Origin: Leptospirillum sp037442005
GTDB lineage: Bacteria > Nitrospirota > Leptospirillia > Leptospirillales > Leptospirillaceae
Direction: 5' to 3'
Assembly (NCBI GenBank): GCA_037442005.1
Contig: JBBIRA010000035.1
Coordinates: 1-19,938, forward strand
Length of the DNA: 19,938 nucleotides
A model generated the notes under the pieces. The model made no database searches. It saw only the letters and a list, made by a program, of their open reading frames with translations, and had not been told where the DNA came from. Positions 6,959-14,597 of the stretch are shown here, in pieces. Numbering within the stretch: the stretch's first letter is position 1; every line of letters begins with the position of its first letter. Made by a program: the position numbers and the translations under genes.

Positions 6959-8412
6959 TGTTTGTAACCCCTTCTTTTTTAAATTCCCTGTCGGGAAAAA
7001 ATGAGCCACTCAAAACCCGGGAGACGGGAAAGGTCTCGATGTATGTCTGCGGGGTGACCGTTTATGATGACTGCCATCTGGGCCACGCCCGGAGCCAGGT
7101 GGTCTTTGATACGGTCAACCGGATGCTCAGGACCTTGGGGTATGAGGTTCGCTACGTCCGTAACATTACCGATATTGACGACAAGATTATCAAAAAAGCC
7201 AATGAGTCGAACCGGACAATCGGTGAGGTGACCGCCACCTACATCGACTCTTTCCAGAACGACATGAAACGGCTATCGATCCTGTCCCCGACCGTTGAGC
7301 CCAGAGCCACCCTCTACCTTGACCACATGATTTCCCTGATCGAAACACTCCTGTCGAAAGGACATGCCTACATCAAGGACGGGAGTGTCTATTTCCGGGT
7401 CAGGAGCTACACGCCTTATGGAGAACTCTCCCATCAGCTGATCGAAGAACTCCGGTCCGGCGCCAGGGTCGAAACCGACGAGGGAAAAGAAGACCCTCTG
7501 GATTTCGCACTCTGGAAAAAGGTCAAGGAGGGGGAGCCTTTCTACAAAGCCCCGTTTGGTCCGGGAAGACCCGGCTGGCATATTGAATGTTCGGCGATGA
7601 GTCTTCATGAGCTGGGGGAGTCCTTTGACCTTCACGGAGGAGGACTGGACCTTCTCTTTCCCCATCATGAGAATGAGCGGGCCCAGAGCGAGGCTGCCAC
7701 CGGAAAGACGTTCGTTTCCACCTGGATTCATAATGGGTTTGTCACCATCAATGACGCCAAAATGGCCAAGTCCCTGGGGAACAGTTTCCGAATCGCCTCG
7801 TTTTTTGAAACGTCCCCGTTTGAGGATCCTGTCACGGCAGAATGGCTACGGTTCTTTTTCCTGTCGACCCATTACCGCTCTCCCGTGGATATTTCTGAAG
7901 AGGCGCTGGGACATGCCAAGGCAGCTCTCGACAGTCTCCATGAGTTCAGAATCCGTCTGGAAACAGTCGCCAAAGCCCGAAAAGTTGAACCAGGACCGCT
8001 TTTCGGAGGACCCTCGGGCCGTTTCCTCCGGGCCCTGGCCAACGATCTCGATACCGCCGTGGCTTTAAGGATACTCCATGAAACGAAAACGGCACTGAAC
8101 CCCTCACTGGACCCTTCCGGAAATCCCCAGGACGAAGATATTGCGGAGGCGCTCACGCTTCTTGAGACGGTCCGGGAAACCTTCGGGATCTTGGGGGTGG
8201 CTCAAAACGCGTGGGTATTCGGAAAGGGAGAGCGGGGGAGCGCTTCCGCCACACTGAGTGTGGCGGAAGCTGAATCGCTGATCCGTCTCCGGGAAGAAGC
8301 CAGAAAATCCAAAAACTTCCAGAAAGCGGACGAGATCCGCGATCAACTGAAGCGGGCAGGGTACGAACTGATGGATAATCCGGGAGGTCTGCCACGGATC
8401 AGGAGGATTTAA
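6958..8412 (+). CDS. cysS: Cysteinyl-tRNA synthetase
   Basis: CysRS charges tRNA-Cys with cysteine in an ATP-dependent reaction. The 484-residue protein has the zinc/cysteine-binding Cys31 (MYVCGVTVYDDCHLGHA), the HIGH signature as HLGH (residues 40-43), GWHIECSAM with the second zinc Cys, LFPHHENE, and the KMSKS loop as KMAKS (268-272). A DALR-type anticodon-binding domain and a C-terminal helix (KNFQKADEIRDQL) follow, so the protein is full length. ATG 6958 overlaps the previous stop as TGATG. A 29-base perfect inverted repeat lies in the coding region for the C-terminal linker. The last codons contain AGGAGG, which may serve the next gene, rlmB. Confidence 0.97.
   Translation: MFVTPSFLNSLSGKNEPLKTRETGKVSMYVCGVTVYDDCHLGHARSQVVFDTVNRMLRTLGYEVRYVRNITDIDDKIIKKANESNRTIGEVTATYIDSFQNDMKRLSILSPTVEPRATLYLDHMISLIETLLSKGHAYIKDGSVYFRVRSYTPYGELSHQLIEELRSGARVETDEGKEDPLDFALWKKVKEGEPFYKAPFGPGRPGWHIECSAMSLHELGESFDLHGGGLDLLFPHHENERAQSEAATGKTFVSTWIHNGFVTINDAKMAKSLGNSFRIASFFETSPFEDPVTAEWLRFFFLSTHYRSPVDISEEALGHAKAALDSLHEFRIRLETVAKARKVEPGPLFGGPSGRFLRALANDLDTAVALRILHETKTALNPSLDPSGNPQDEDIAEALTLLETVRETFGILGVAQNAWVFGKGERGSASATLSVAEAESLIRLREEARKSKNFQKADEIRDQLKRAGYELMDNPGGLPRIRRI
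8242..8270. repeat. Perfect 13-bp inverted repeat inside cysS
   Basis: GCTTCCGCCACAC (8242-8254) is exactly complementary to GTGTGGCGGAAGC (8258-8270), with a TGA triplet between; as DNA the symmetry extends to 14-base arms around base 8256. No T-run follows. It encodes SASATLSVAE in the variable linker before the last helix, and the protein is not longer than usual, so a recent insertion is not supported. A stable mRNA hairpin or a protein-binding site are both possible. Confidence 0.85.
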
Positions 8413-8416
8413 GTGC

Positions 8417-8435
8417 TCCTCCCCTGGTGGGAGGA
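8417..8435 (+). promoter_or_regulatory. Hairpin with rlmB start codon in its loop
   Basis: TCCTCCC (8417-8423) pairs with GGGAGGA (8429-8435), and the loop CTGGT carries the first two bases of the presumed GTG start of rlmB (8427). AGGAGG lies at 8401-8406, about 20 bases before the start, too far for normal use unless the hairpin shortens the distance. The 5' arm could also pair with the ribosome site itself. Confidence 0.5.
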
Positions 8436-9155
8436 TTAAGGGCTGTTCTCGAGATCCTGCGGCATGATCCCCGACGGATTGCCCGTCTGTATCTGAAGGA
8501 TGACCATAAACAGGATCATCGGCGCATGGAGATTGTGGCCAAGGCCCGGGCCCTGACGATCCCCGTGGATTTCCTGAGCCGTGAATCTTTTGACAGGATC
8601 GCCGAAGACCTGGTCCACCAGGGCGTCGTGGCTCTTCTGGAGCCGGTGGAAATGCTGGAGCTTGAGCGTTTTCTCGACCTGTCTGATCCGGACAAACTCC
8701 CCTCACCGTTGGTGATGGTTGATGGAGTTCTGGACCCCAGGAATCTCGGAGCCCTTCTCAGGACCTGTGATGCCGCCGGCGTCAAGGGGGTGCTTCTTCC
8801 CAAAAGACGGGTGGCACCGCTGTCTCCGGTCTGTGCCAAGGCATCGGCCGGCGCCATGTTCACTCTTCCCCTTGTCCGCTGCGGAAACCCGGCCAATACG
8901 TTGTCTGTTCTCAAGAAAGCGGGCTATGGCGTGGTGGCCCTTTCTCTGGAGGGAGAACCGGTTTACGGAACGAGGTTTCCGGAACCGGTGATTGTGGTGA
9001 TCGGTTCGGAAGAGAAAGGGGCGTCGCGGCCGGTCCTGAAACTTGCGGACTGGAAAGTACGCCTTCCCATGCTGGGACAGATCGATTCCCTGAACCTGTC
9101 GGTTGCCGCAGGAATATTCCTGTACACCCAGATTCCTCAAGAATTGAGGAAATGA
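8427..9155 (+). CDS. rlmB: 23S rRNA 2'-O-methyltransferase, RlmB/TrmH (SPOUT) family
   Basis: Family members methylate ribose 2'-OH groups in RNA; E. coli RlmB acts on G2251 of 23S rRNA, and some close relatives act on tRNA. The 242-residue protein has the substrate-binding N-domain (GLRAVLEIL, later VHQGVVALL) and the SPOUT domain: DGVLDPRNLGALLRTC (99-114, Asn106), VIGSEEKGASR (191-201) and PMLGQIDSLNLSVAAGI (214-230), which forms the SAM-binding knot. The start is the only GTG/ATG/TTG in frame (8427); the frame has a stop at 8376. The first residues match the family's YGIHAV element, so little is missing. It follows cysS by 14 bases. Whether the target is rRNA or tRNA cannot be told by eye. 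Confidence 0.88.
   Translation: MGGLRAVLEILRHDPRRIARLYLKDDHKQDHRRMEIVAKARALTIPVDFLSRESFDRIAEDLVHQGVVALLEPVEMLELERFLDLSDPDKLPSPLVMVDGVLDPRNLGALLRTCDAAGVKGVLLPKRRVAPLSPVCAKASAGAMFTLPLVRCGNPANTLSVLKKAGYGVVALSLEGEPVYGTRFPEPVIVVIGSEEKGASRPVLKLADWKVRLPMLGQIDSLNLSVAAGIFLYTQIPQELRK
9133..9151. repeat. 8-bp perfect inverted repeat at rlmB 3' end
   Basis: TTCCTCAA (9133-9140) and TTGAGGAA (9144-9151) enclose GAA. It lies in the last codons of rlmB. The bases after it are ATGATCCGG, without a T-run, so it is not a standard terminator; it may stabilise the 3' end of the message. Confidence 0.55.
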
Positions 9156-9201
9156 TCCGGTAAATCGGGGGGAAAGCCATGACTCTCAGGAGGGTTGATG
9201 A

Positions 9202-9816
9202 ATGAATAGAGAAAACCGGGGTTACCTCTCCCGTTTTTTTTCTGCCGGTGCCTTCGTCGTTGCCGCCATTGCCCTTTTCTTGACCCCGACAGGAGCGGGG
9301 GCAGCCGGACCGCAGGCTTTTACCGCCTCGATTCCTGATACACTGGCCCAGTCCATGGGGCTTCAGGTCTTCGACAATCACATCACGGCCCCGGACCTTT
9401 CCGCCCCGGATTCCTCGGGGAAGATCCGGCATCTGTCGGATTTTCATGGAAATCTGGTTGTTCTCAATTTCTGGGCGACCTGGTGCGTGCCATGCAGGAA
9501 AGAAATCCCCGCACTCGACGCATTTTCAAAAAAATGGGCGGGGAAGTCAGTTCGGGTTGTCAGTGTGGCCATGGACAGAAAGATCGATCATGTGACAGAG
9601 TTTATGAAGAAACAGCCGATTTCCTATCCGGTCCTCCTCGGGCGAAAGGGCCGGATTGATTCCCGGTATTTTGGTCTGGGACTTCCCCAGACCTATCTGA
9701 TCGATGGCCGGGGATATCTGATCGGACGAATGACCGGCCCACGGGACTGGCTGTCGCCTGATGCTTCCCGTCTGATCCGGGACATTCAGGCTCAAGACAA
9801 CGGAGCAACGCGGTGA
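9202..9816 (+). CDS. TlpA-like thioredoxin, exported
   Basis: These periplasmic thioredoxins reduce or oxidise disulfides, often for cytochrome c maturation. The 204-residue protein starts with basic residues, a hydrophobic segment (about 12-29) and TGAGAAG, a likely signal peptide cleavage site near residues 34-35; an uncleaved anchor is possible. The thioredoxin domain runs from about residue 63: LVVLNFWATWCVPC (86-98) has the redox pair Cys95/Cys98, and GLGLPQTYLID gives the cis-proline loop. AGGAGGG lies about 8 bases before ATG 9202; the ATG at 9198 hits a stop after three codons. It is 46 bases after rlmB. The electron partner is unknown; no ccm gene is in the window, although the heme-c protein at 16987 shows that cytochrome maturation is needed. 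Confidence 0.85.
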   Translation: MNRENRGYLSRFFSAGAFVVAAIALFLTPTGAGAAGPQAFTASIPDTLAQSMGLQVFDNHITAPDLSAPDSSGKIRHLSDFHGNLVVLNFWATWCVPCRKEIPALDAFSKKWAGKSVRVVSVAMDRKIDHVTEFMKKQPISYPVLLGRKGRIDSRYFGLGLPQTYLIDGRGYLIGRMTGPRDWLSPDASRLIRDIQAQDNGATR

Positions 9817-9859
9817 ACCTTCTTCTTTTCACAAGGAACGTGATGACAGGGGAGAACAG

Positions 9860-11629
9860 ATGAGACGGTTACGAATGGGACTTGCCCAAATGAATTCCAC
9901 AGTCGGGGATATCGAGGGAAATCTCTCGAAAATTCGCCATCTCATCGAACATGCCCGTGCCGAGCGGGTCGACCTGATCGCCTTTCCGGAAATGGCCATT
10001 ACCGGCTACCCCCCGGAAGATCTCCTCCTGCGTCCATCCTTTATCGAAAAAAATCTGGAAGCGCTGCAGTCGCTCCTTTCCATTGCACCGGAAATCCTGG
10101 TGGTCGTTGGGTTTGTCAACCGTAAAGAGGATATCTATAACGCCGCAGCCATCCTGTTCGGAGGAAAGATCCACGGGATCTATCATAAGCAGTATCTTCC
10201 CAATTACGGGGTTTTCGATGAAAACCGGACATTTCAGGAGGGGACCGAAAACCCCGTGATCCTTTTCCGGGGCATGCGGATCGGGATCAACATCTGTGAA
10301 GATATCTGGTATCCGAAAGGGCCTCTGTATCATCAGGCGCTCTATGGAGATGCCGAAGTAATCGTTAACCTTTCGGCCTCTCCCTTCTATGCCGGAAAAC
10401 GGGAGGTCCGTGAACGGATGCTGATGACCCGGGCAGCTGACAATACAACCTACATCGCTTATATCAACACGGTTGGAGGACAGGATGAACTGGTCTTTGA
10501 CGGACAGAGCCTTCTTCTCGGCCCGGAGGGAGAGATCGAGGCCAGAGGAAAAGCGTTCCAGGAAGACTTCCTGATCTGTGAGGTCGATCTGGACCATGTT
10601 TTCCGGGTCCGTCTTCATGATCCCCGAAGACGCAAAGACAAACGTCTTCCGACACAGAGTGATCCCTTGTGGGATGCTCCGGTGACAATCTGGGATATCG
10701 TGGAACCGGGCAACCGCGTCAGCCCCAGATCCCGGACAGTTCCCACTCTTTTGAAATCCAAGAAAACCACTCCGCTCGAAGCCGAAGAAGAAGTCTATCA
10801 GGCATTGTGTCTTGGCGTCAGGGATTATGTCCATAAGAATCGTTTCAAGGATGTCCTGATCGGACTCTCCGGCGGGGTTGATTCTGCCCTGGTTGCGGCC
10901 ATTGCCGTCGATGCGCTGGGCGAGGAGCATGTTCATGGTCTTTTCATGCCCTCTCCCTTTACGTCCCAGGAAAGCTTTGAGGATGTTTTTGCCCTTTCCT
11001 CCAATCTCGGGATCAAGATCCAGACCCTGAACATTTCCCAAGTCTATTCCCAGATGATTGACACCTTGCAGCCTCTTTTCGGGGGAGCACCGGTGGATAC
11101 GACCGAGGAAAATCTTCAGGCACGAATCCGCGGTCTCTGGATGATGGCCCTGTCCAACAAATTCCACTGGATGGTGCTGACAACCGGGAACAAGAGCGAA
11201 ATGAGCGTCGGCTACATGACGCTCTACGGCGATATGGCCGGGGGATTTGCGGTTTTGAAAGATGTCCCGAAAACCCTGGTCTATGAGCTGGCCACAAAGG
11301 TCAACACCATCAAACCCGGACGGATCCCGCAACGGATCCTGATGAAGGAGCCGACGGCGGAGCTCCGTCCGAACCAGAAAGACTCCGATTCTCTGCCTCC
11401 CTATGAAATCCTCGACCCGATCATGAAGGCCTATGTCGAGGAGGATATGGGGTACGACGAGATTGTTTCCAGAGGCCATGATCCGGCGACGGTGGCCAAG
11501 GTGCTCCGGCTGATCGTGGGAAGCGAATATAAGAGACGACAGTCTCCTCCTGGTGTTAAAATAAGCATGAGAGCCTTTGGAAAAGACTGGCGGGTTCCTG
11601 TCACGAATCAGTTCAAAGGGAATCCCTGA
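9860..11629 (+). CDS. nadE: Glutamine-dependent NAD+ synthetase
   Basis: NadE amidates nicotinate adenine dinucleotide to NAD+, using ammonia released from glutamine. The 589-residue protein has two domains. The nitrilase-type glutaminase (1 to about 280) shows the catalytic triad Glu44 (FPEMAITGYPPEDLLL), Lys110 (HKQYLPNYGVFDE) and Cys146 (NICEDIW). The synthetase (about 310 to the end) shows the ATP pyrophosphatase loop SGGVDS (337-342), TTGNKSEMSVGY and KEPTAELRPNQKD. Length fits the glutamine-dependent form. Start ATG 9860 has GGGGAG at 5 bases. The gene follows tlpA by 43 bases and is 69 bases before ribBA, so NAD and riboflavin genes are neighbours. The antisense strand is open across the gene, explained by codon choice. 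Confidence 0.97.
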   Translation: MRRLRMGLAQMNSTVGDIEGNLSKIRHLIEHARAERVDLIAFPEMAITGYPPEDLLLRPSFIEKNLEALQSLLSIAPEILVVVGFVNRKEDIYNAAAILFGGKIHGIYHKQYLPNYGVFDENRTFQEGTENPVILFRGMRIGINICEDIWYPKGPLYHQALYGDAEVIVNLSASPFYAGKREVRERMLMTRAADNTTYIAYINTVGGQDELVFDGQSLLLGPEGEIEARGKAFQEDFLICEVDLDHVFRVRLHDPRRRKDKRLPTQSDPLWDAPVTIWDIVEPGNRVSPRSRTVPTLLKSKKTTPLEAEEEVYQALCLGVRDYVHKNRFKDVLIGLSGGVDSALVAAIAVDALGEEHVHGLFMPSPFTSQESFEDVFALSSNLGIKIQTLNISQVYSQMIDTLQPLFGGAPVDTTEENLQARIRGLWMMALSNKFHWMVLTTGNKSEMSVGYMTLYGDMAGGFAVLKDVPKTLVYELATKVNTIKPGRIPQRILMKEPTAELRPNQKDSDSLPPYEILDPIMKAYVEEDMGYDEIVSRGHDPATVAKVLRLIVGSEYKRRQSPPGVKISMRAFGKDWRVPVTNQFKGNP

Positions 11630-11698
11630 GTATATCCCGACAGAGAAACGGGTCGTCTGGAAAAACCCTTTGTAAAGAATGTATAGAGGAGGATATCG

Positions 11699-12901
11699 TT
11701 GCCAACGATCACGATTGAAGAAGCGATCGAACATATCAGGCAGGGCAAGATGATCATCCTGAGCGATGATGAAGATCGTGAAAATGAGGGGGATTTTGTT
11801 CTTGCCGCAGAGTTTGTGACCCCGGAGGCAATCAATTTCATGGCTAAATATGGTCGGGGGTTGATTTGTGTCACAATCACGCAGGAAAAAGCCGAAAAGC
11901 TTCATCTTGACCCGATGGCCGCTGTGAATGAAGCAACCTACGGAACGGATTTCACGATCAGTGTCGATGCCCGCGAGGGGATCACCACCGGAATTTCCGC
12001 CCACGACCGCTCTTTAACGATCCAGAAAATCGCCAATCCCGAGGCCACGCCGGGAGATCTGGTCCGTCCCGGACATATCTTCCCGATCCGGGCCAAAGAT
12101 GGGGGGGTCCTGAAACGGGCCGGACAGACGGAAGGATCCGTGGATCTGGCACGGTTGGCAGGCGTGATTCCCGTCGGGGTGATCTGCGAGATTCTGAATG
12201 AAGACGGGACAATGGCCCGATTCCCGGATCTTGAAATCGTCTCGAAAGAGCACCAGATTCCGATTGCAACGGTCCGGGATCTGATTGCTTACCGGATCCG
12301 TCAGGAAAAACTGGTATGCCAGGTGGCTGAAGCGGATCTTCCAACCGAATACGGTCATTTTAGGGCGGTTGTTTTCGAAGACATGGTCGATCAGGGGCCC
12401 CATTTCGCGTTGGTCAAAGGGACGATCGATCCCGAAAAACCGGTTCTTGTCCGGGTCCATTCGAGCTGTCTGACCGGCGATATCTTCCATTCTCTCCGCT
12501 GTGATTGCGGTCCCCAGCTCCAGGAGTCCCTCCGGATGATCGAAACCGAAGGCAACGGGATTCTTCTTTACATGAACCAGGAGGGAAGGGGAATCGGTCT
12601 GGCCAACAAGATCAAAGCTTACAAGCTCCAGGAACAGGGCTATGATACGGTGGAAGCCAACCTGAAACTGGGATTTAAAGACGATCTCCGTGATTACGGG
12701 ATCGGTGCCCAGATTCTCCGGACGCTCGGAGTCAAGAAACTTCGCCTGATCACCAATAATCCCCGCAAGATCGTCGGCATCGCCGGATACGGACTTGAGG
12801 TCGTGGACCGGGTTCCGCTGGAAATTACCCCCAGGGACAAGAATCGGGGCTATCTGACCACCAAACGGGACAAACTTGGACATCTTTTAAGCCAACTCTA
12901 G
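11699..12901 (+). CDS. ribBA: Bifunctional riboflavin enzyme RibBA (DHBP synthase / GTP cyclohydrolase II)
   Basis: RibB turns ribulose 5-phosphate into 3,4-dihydroxy-2-butanone 4-phosphate; RibA opens GTP. Both feed riboflavin synthesis. In 400 residues, the RibB half (1 to ~200) has DDEDRENEGD (23-32, metal and substrate site) and RPGHIFPIRA; the RibA half (~207 to end) has the zinc cysteines in SSCLTGDIFHSLRCDCG (Cys257, Cys268, Cys270) and NQEGRGIGL. Both look complete, so both activities are likely. Start TTG 11699 has AGAGGAGG six bases upstream, a strong site that decides the start. No FMN riboswitch is visible in the 69 bases before it. ribH follows after nine bases. ribD and ribE are not in the window. 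Confidence 0.97.
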   Translation: MPTITIEEAIEHIRQGKMIILSDDEDRENEGDFVLAAEFVTPEAINFMAKYGRGLICVTITQEKAEKLHLDPMAAVNEATYGTDFTISVDAREGITTGISAHDRSLTIQKIANPEATPGDLVRPGHIFPIRAKDGGVLKRAGQTEGSVDLARLAGVIPVGVICEILNEDGTMARFPDLEIVSKEHQIPIATVRDLIAYRIRQEKLVCQVAEADLPTEYGHFRAVVFEDMVDQGPHFALVKGTIDPEKPVLVRVHSSCLTGDIFHSLRCDCGPQLQESLRMIETEGNGILLYMNQEGRGIGLANKIKAYKLQEQGYDTVEANLKLGFKDDLRDYGIGAQILRTLGVKKLRLITNNPRKIVGIAGYGLEVVDRVPLEITPRDKNRGYLTTKRDKLGHLLSQL

Positions 12902-12910
12902 GAGATCCTC

Positions 12911-13399
12911 TTGAACCTTGTCCGCCATTTGCCGACCGATCCAAAAAACATGGGTGATACCCGCGTTCTGGTCGTTGTTTCGGAGTTTAACAGTATTGTG
13001 ACCGACCGCCTTCTCCAGGGGTGCCTCGAAGAGCTTGGTCACCTGGGCGGGGAAACGTTAACGGTGGATCTTTACCGTGTTCCTGGGGCCATGGAGATTC
13101 CCTGGCTTCTTTCCTCCGTGCTGCCCGGACAAAAACCCGCGGTGGCAATCGCCTTGGGATGTGTGATCCGGGGAGAGACGGGCCATTACGATGCGGTGGT
13201 CTCCGGAGTCACCTCCGGAATCATGAACCAGTCCCAACAGCATGGCATTCCGGTGATCTTTGGCGTTTTGACCACCAATACACTGATGGAGGCCCTCGAC
13301 CGGGTCGGCGGGAAGTCCGGACACAAAGGGATCGACGCGGCCCGAACGGCATTGACCATGGCAGGATTCAGACACCCATCGAAATTGGCCGGACATTAA
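12911..13399 (+). CDS. ribH: 6,7-dimethyl-8-ribityllumazine synthase
   Basis: RibH joins the RibA- and RibB-derived products into the lumazine precursor of riboflavin and usually forms large cages. The 162-residue protein has VVSEFNSIVTDRLLQG, the RVPGAMEIP substrate loop (residues 56-64), GCVIRGETGHYD with the conserved His92, and FGVLTTNTLMEA. Start TTG 12911 has AGGAG about 6 bases upstream. It follows ribBA by nine bases and overlaps nusB by one base (TAATG), an arrangement (ribBA-ribH-nusB) seen in many bacteria. Confidence 0.96.
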   Translation: MNLVRHLPTDPKNMGDTRVLVVVSEFNSIVTDRLLQGCLEELGHLGGETLTVDLYRVPGAMEIPWLLSSVLPGQKPAVAIALGCVIRGETGHYDAVVSGVTSGIMNQSQQHGIPVIFGVLTTNTLMEALDRVGGKSGHKGIDAARTALTMAGFRHPSKLAGH

Positions 13400-13887
13400 T
13401 GGAAAAGAACGAAAAACAGCTCCCCCGCCCGATGGGACGATCCCGCAGGAACGCCCTCCGGGAAGCCAGGATCATGATTCTGGAAGCCCTGTTTGCCTCA
13501 GAGTATACGGAGCAGCAAGATTCGCCGTTTTCGGTCAGGGTGGCCCTCGATGAAAAGAGTCAGGTCTATCGGGACCACCTCTGGAACGTTCTTTCGGAGC
13601 ATCGCCAGACCATTGATGTGGCCATCGGTCAGGCGGCTTCAGGGTGGAGCCTCGAACGCATGGCCAAGGTCGACCGGAATATTCTCAGGATCGCCACGGC
13701 AGAGATCCTCTTCGAACCGGAAGTTCCCTTTCGCGTCAGTGTGGATGAAGCCCTGGAGCTCGCGCATCAGTATTGCGAACCGGAAGCGGTCTCCTTCATC
13801 AACGGTATCCTGCACCAGATCGGGACCCGAAACGCTCCGCTGAAAGTCAGTGCGCCGGTTCCTTCGCGGGAAGATATCGGATCCTGA
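13399..13887 (+). CDS. nusB: Transcription antitermination factor NusB
   Basis: NusB works with NusE (ribosomal S10) in antitermination complexes, mainly on rRNA operons. The 162-residue protein is all-helical and opens with a basic stretch, SRRNALREARIMILEALFASE, typical of the family's RxxAREALLQALY start. Later marks are WSLERMAKVDRNILRIATAEI (a diagnostic helix) and VSVDEALELAHQY with VSFINGILHQI near the end. ATG 13399 overlaps the ribH stop as TAATG, arguing for translational coupling. The next gene starts one base after its stop. It ends the riboflavin group. Confidence 0.96.
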   Translation: MEKNEKQLPRPMGRSRRNALREARIMILEALFASEYTEQQDSPFSVRVALDEKSQVYRDHLWNVLSEHRQTIDVAIGQAASGWSLERMAKVDRNILRIATAEILFEPEVPFRVSVDEALELAHQYCEPEAVSFINGILHQIGTRNAPLKVSAPVPSREDIGS

Positions 13888-13888
13888 T

Positions 13889-14434
13889 ATGAATGACTCC
13901 TCCCGGGACGATCCGTCGCTTCCCGTCATGGCGGCCATGACTCCCGGGCAGGCCCTTGCCGGGGATACCCTCGACCCCAAGGAAGCGCTTTCGGCGGTGG
14001 GATTCTTTTCCTCCCGGTCACCACTCTGGATCTTTTTCTTTTGCACGGAAGACAAAAAGCTGTCAGGGCTTCTCTCCTGGCTTGACCTCTGGCACAGTGG
14101 TCTGTTTTCCCGGTCGTTCGCTCCCTATGTCCGGGGTCAGAAATCATTTCCGGACCATTTTCTGTTTTTGCCACAAAAAACGCCCGCCCCCAACGGGATT
14201 CTCGTGGTTCCCTACGGGAAAGGAAAGGCGTCGGACAAACTGGCTCTTCTTCCTGATACCCTCATGGGGCTGTCCGCTGAACAGGTGATGATTGACCATA
14301 CATCCCTGCCGGTCCATCCCCAAATGGAGATTCACTCTCCCACTGTCCTGTCGACACCGGATCTTTTGATCACGATCCGATGTGGACAAAAAGAAGACGA
14401 ACCGGCAACGTTCACGCTGTTTCATCCGACCTGA
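13889..14434 (+). CDS. Hypothetical protein, possibly an orphan M17 aminopeptidase N-domain
   Basis: I do not firmly recognise this 181-residue protein. It has no signal peptide, membrane segment or cysteine motif. One hydrophobic strand (PLWIFFFC) is followed by KKLSGLLSWLDLWHSGLFSR, a GQKSFPDHFLFLP stretch and GILVVPYGKGK. The order 'LSGxLxxLD...GLxSR...G...LL.P......vllVglGK' resembles the N-terminal macro-like domain of M17 leucyl aminopeptidases. The catalytic domain with its metal ligands is absent. Start ATG 13889 is one base after the nusB stop with only a weak ribosome site (GGA), which suggests coupling to nusB. A 163-base gap separates it from purB. Treat the M17 link as a hypothesis. 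Confidence 0.55.
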   Translation: MNDSSRDDPSLPVMAAMTPGQALAGDTLDPKEALSAVGFFSSRSPLWIFFFCTEDKKLSGLLSWLDLWHSGLFSRSFAPYVRGQKSFPDHFLFLPQKTPAPNGILVVPYGKGKASDKLALLPDTLMGLSAEQVMIDHTSLPVHPQMEIHSPTVLSTPDLLITIRCGQKEDEPATFTLFHPT

Positions 14435-14597
14435 TTCCGTAAAAGGCCGATATTGTCAAGGTGAAAACAAATTCTTCCGGTTCAGGAAAGAAATCTTCTG
14501 CCGTTTCATTGACAGCGGAAATCGCATCCTGTCCGGGAGACTATCTTCCGGATCCAAAGCCTCATGCTCACCGGAGATTCAACACGAAGGGACTACG

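Noticed and set aside
9133..9151. Terminator at the end of rlmB
   Set aside because: The hairpin is good, but no T-run follows and tlpA lies 50 bases downstream on the same strand.
11630..11698. FMN riboswitch before ribBA
   Set aside because: Only 69 bases lie between nadE and ribBA and the conserved RFN elements are not seen.
9869..12004. 711-codon open frame on the - strand across nadE and the start of ribBA
   Set aside because: Both real genes lie in the same forward frame, and this antisense frame is aligned codon to codon with them. Its stops would need forward TTA, CTA or TCA codons, which are avoided here. The translation resembles no known protein.
12014..12883. 289-codon open frame on the - strand inside ribBA
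   Set aside because: Same codon-aligned antisense effect as above; the + strand has complete RibBA motifs.
14382..14597. 72-codon upstream extension of purB
   Set aside because: It overlaps the previous gene, is unlike PurB proteins, and the ATG at 14598 has a good ribosome site.
14435..14597. Promoter before purB (TTGTCA at 14453 or TTGACA at 14509)
   Set aside because: Neither has a -10 element at 16-18 bases; the nearest TATCTT after TTGACA is 27 bases away.
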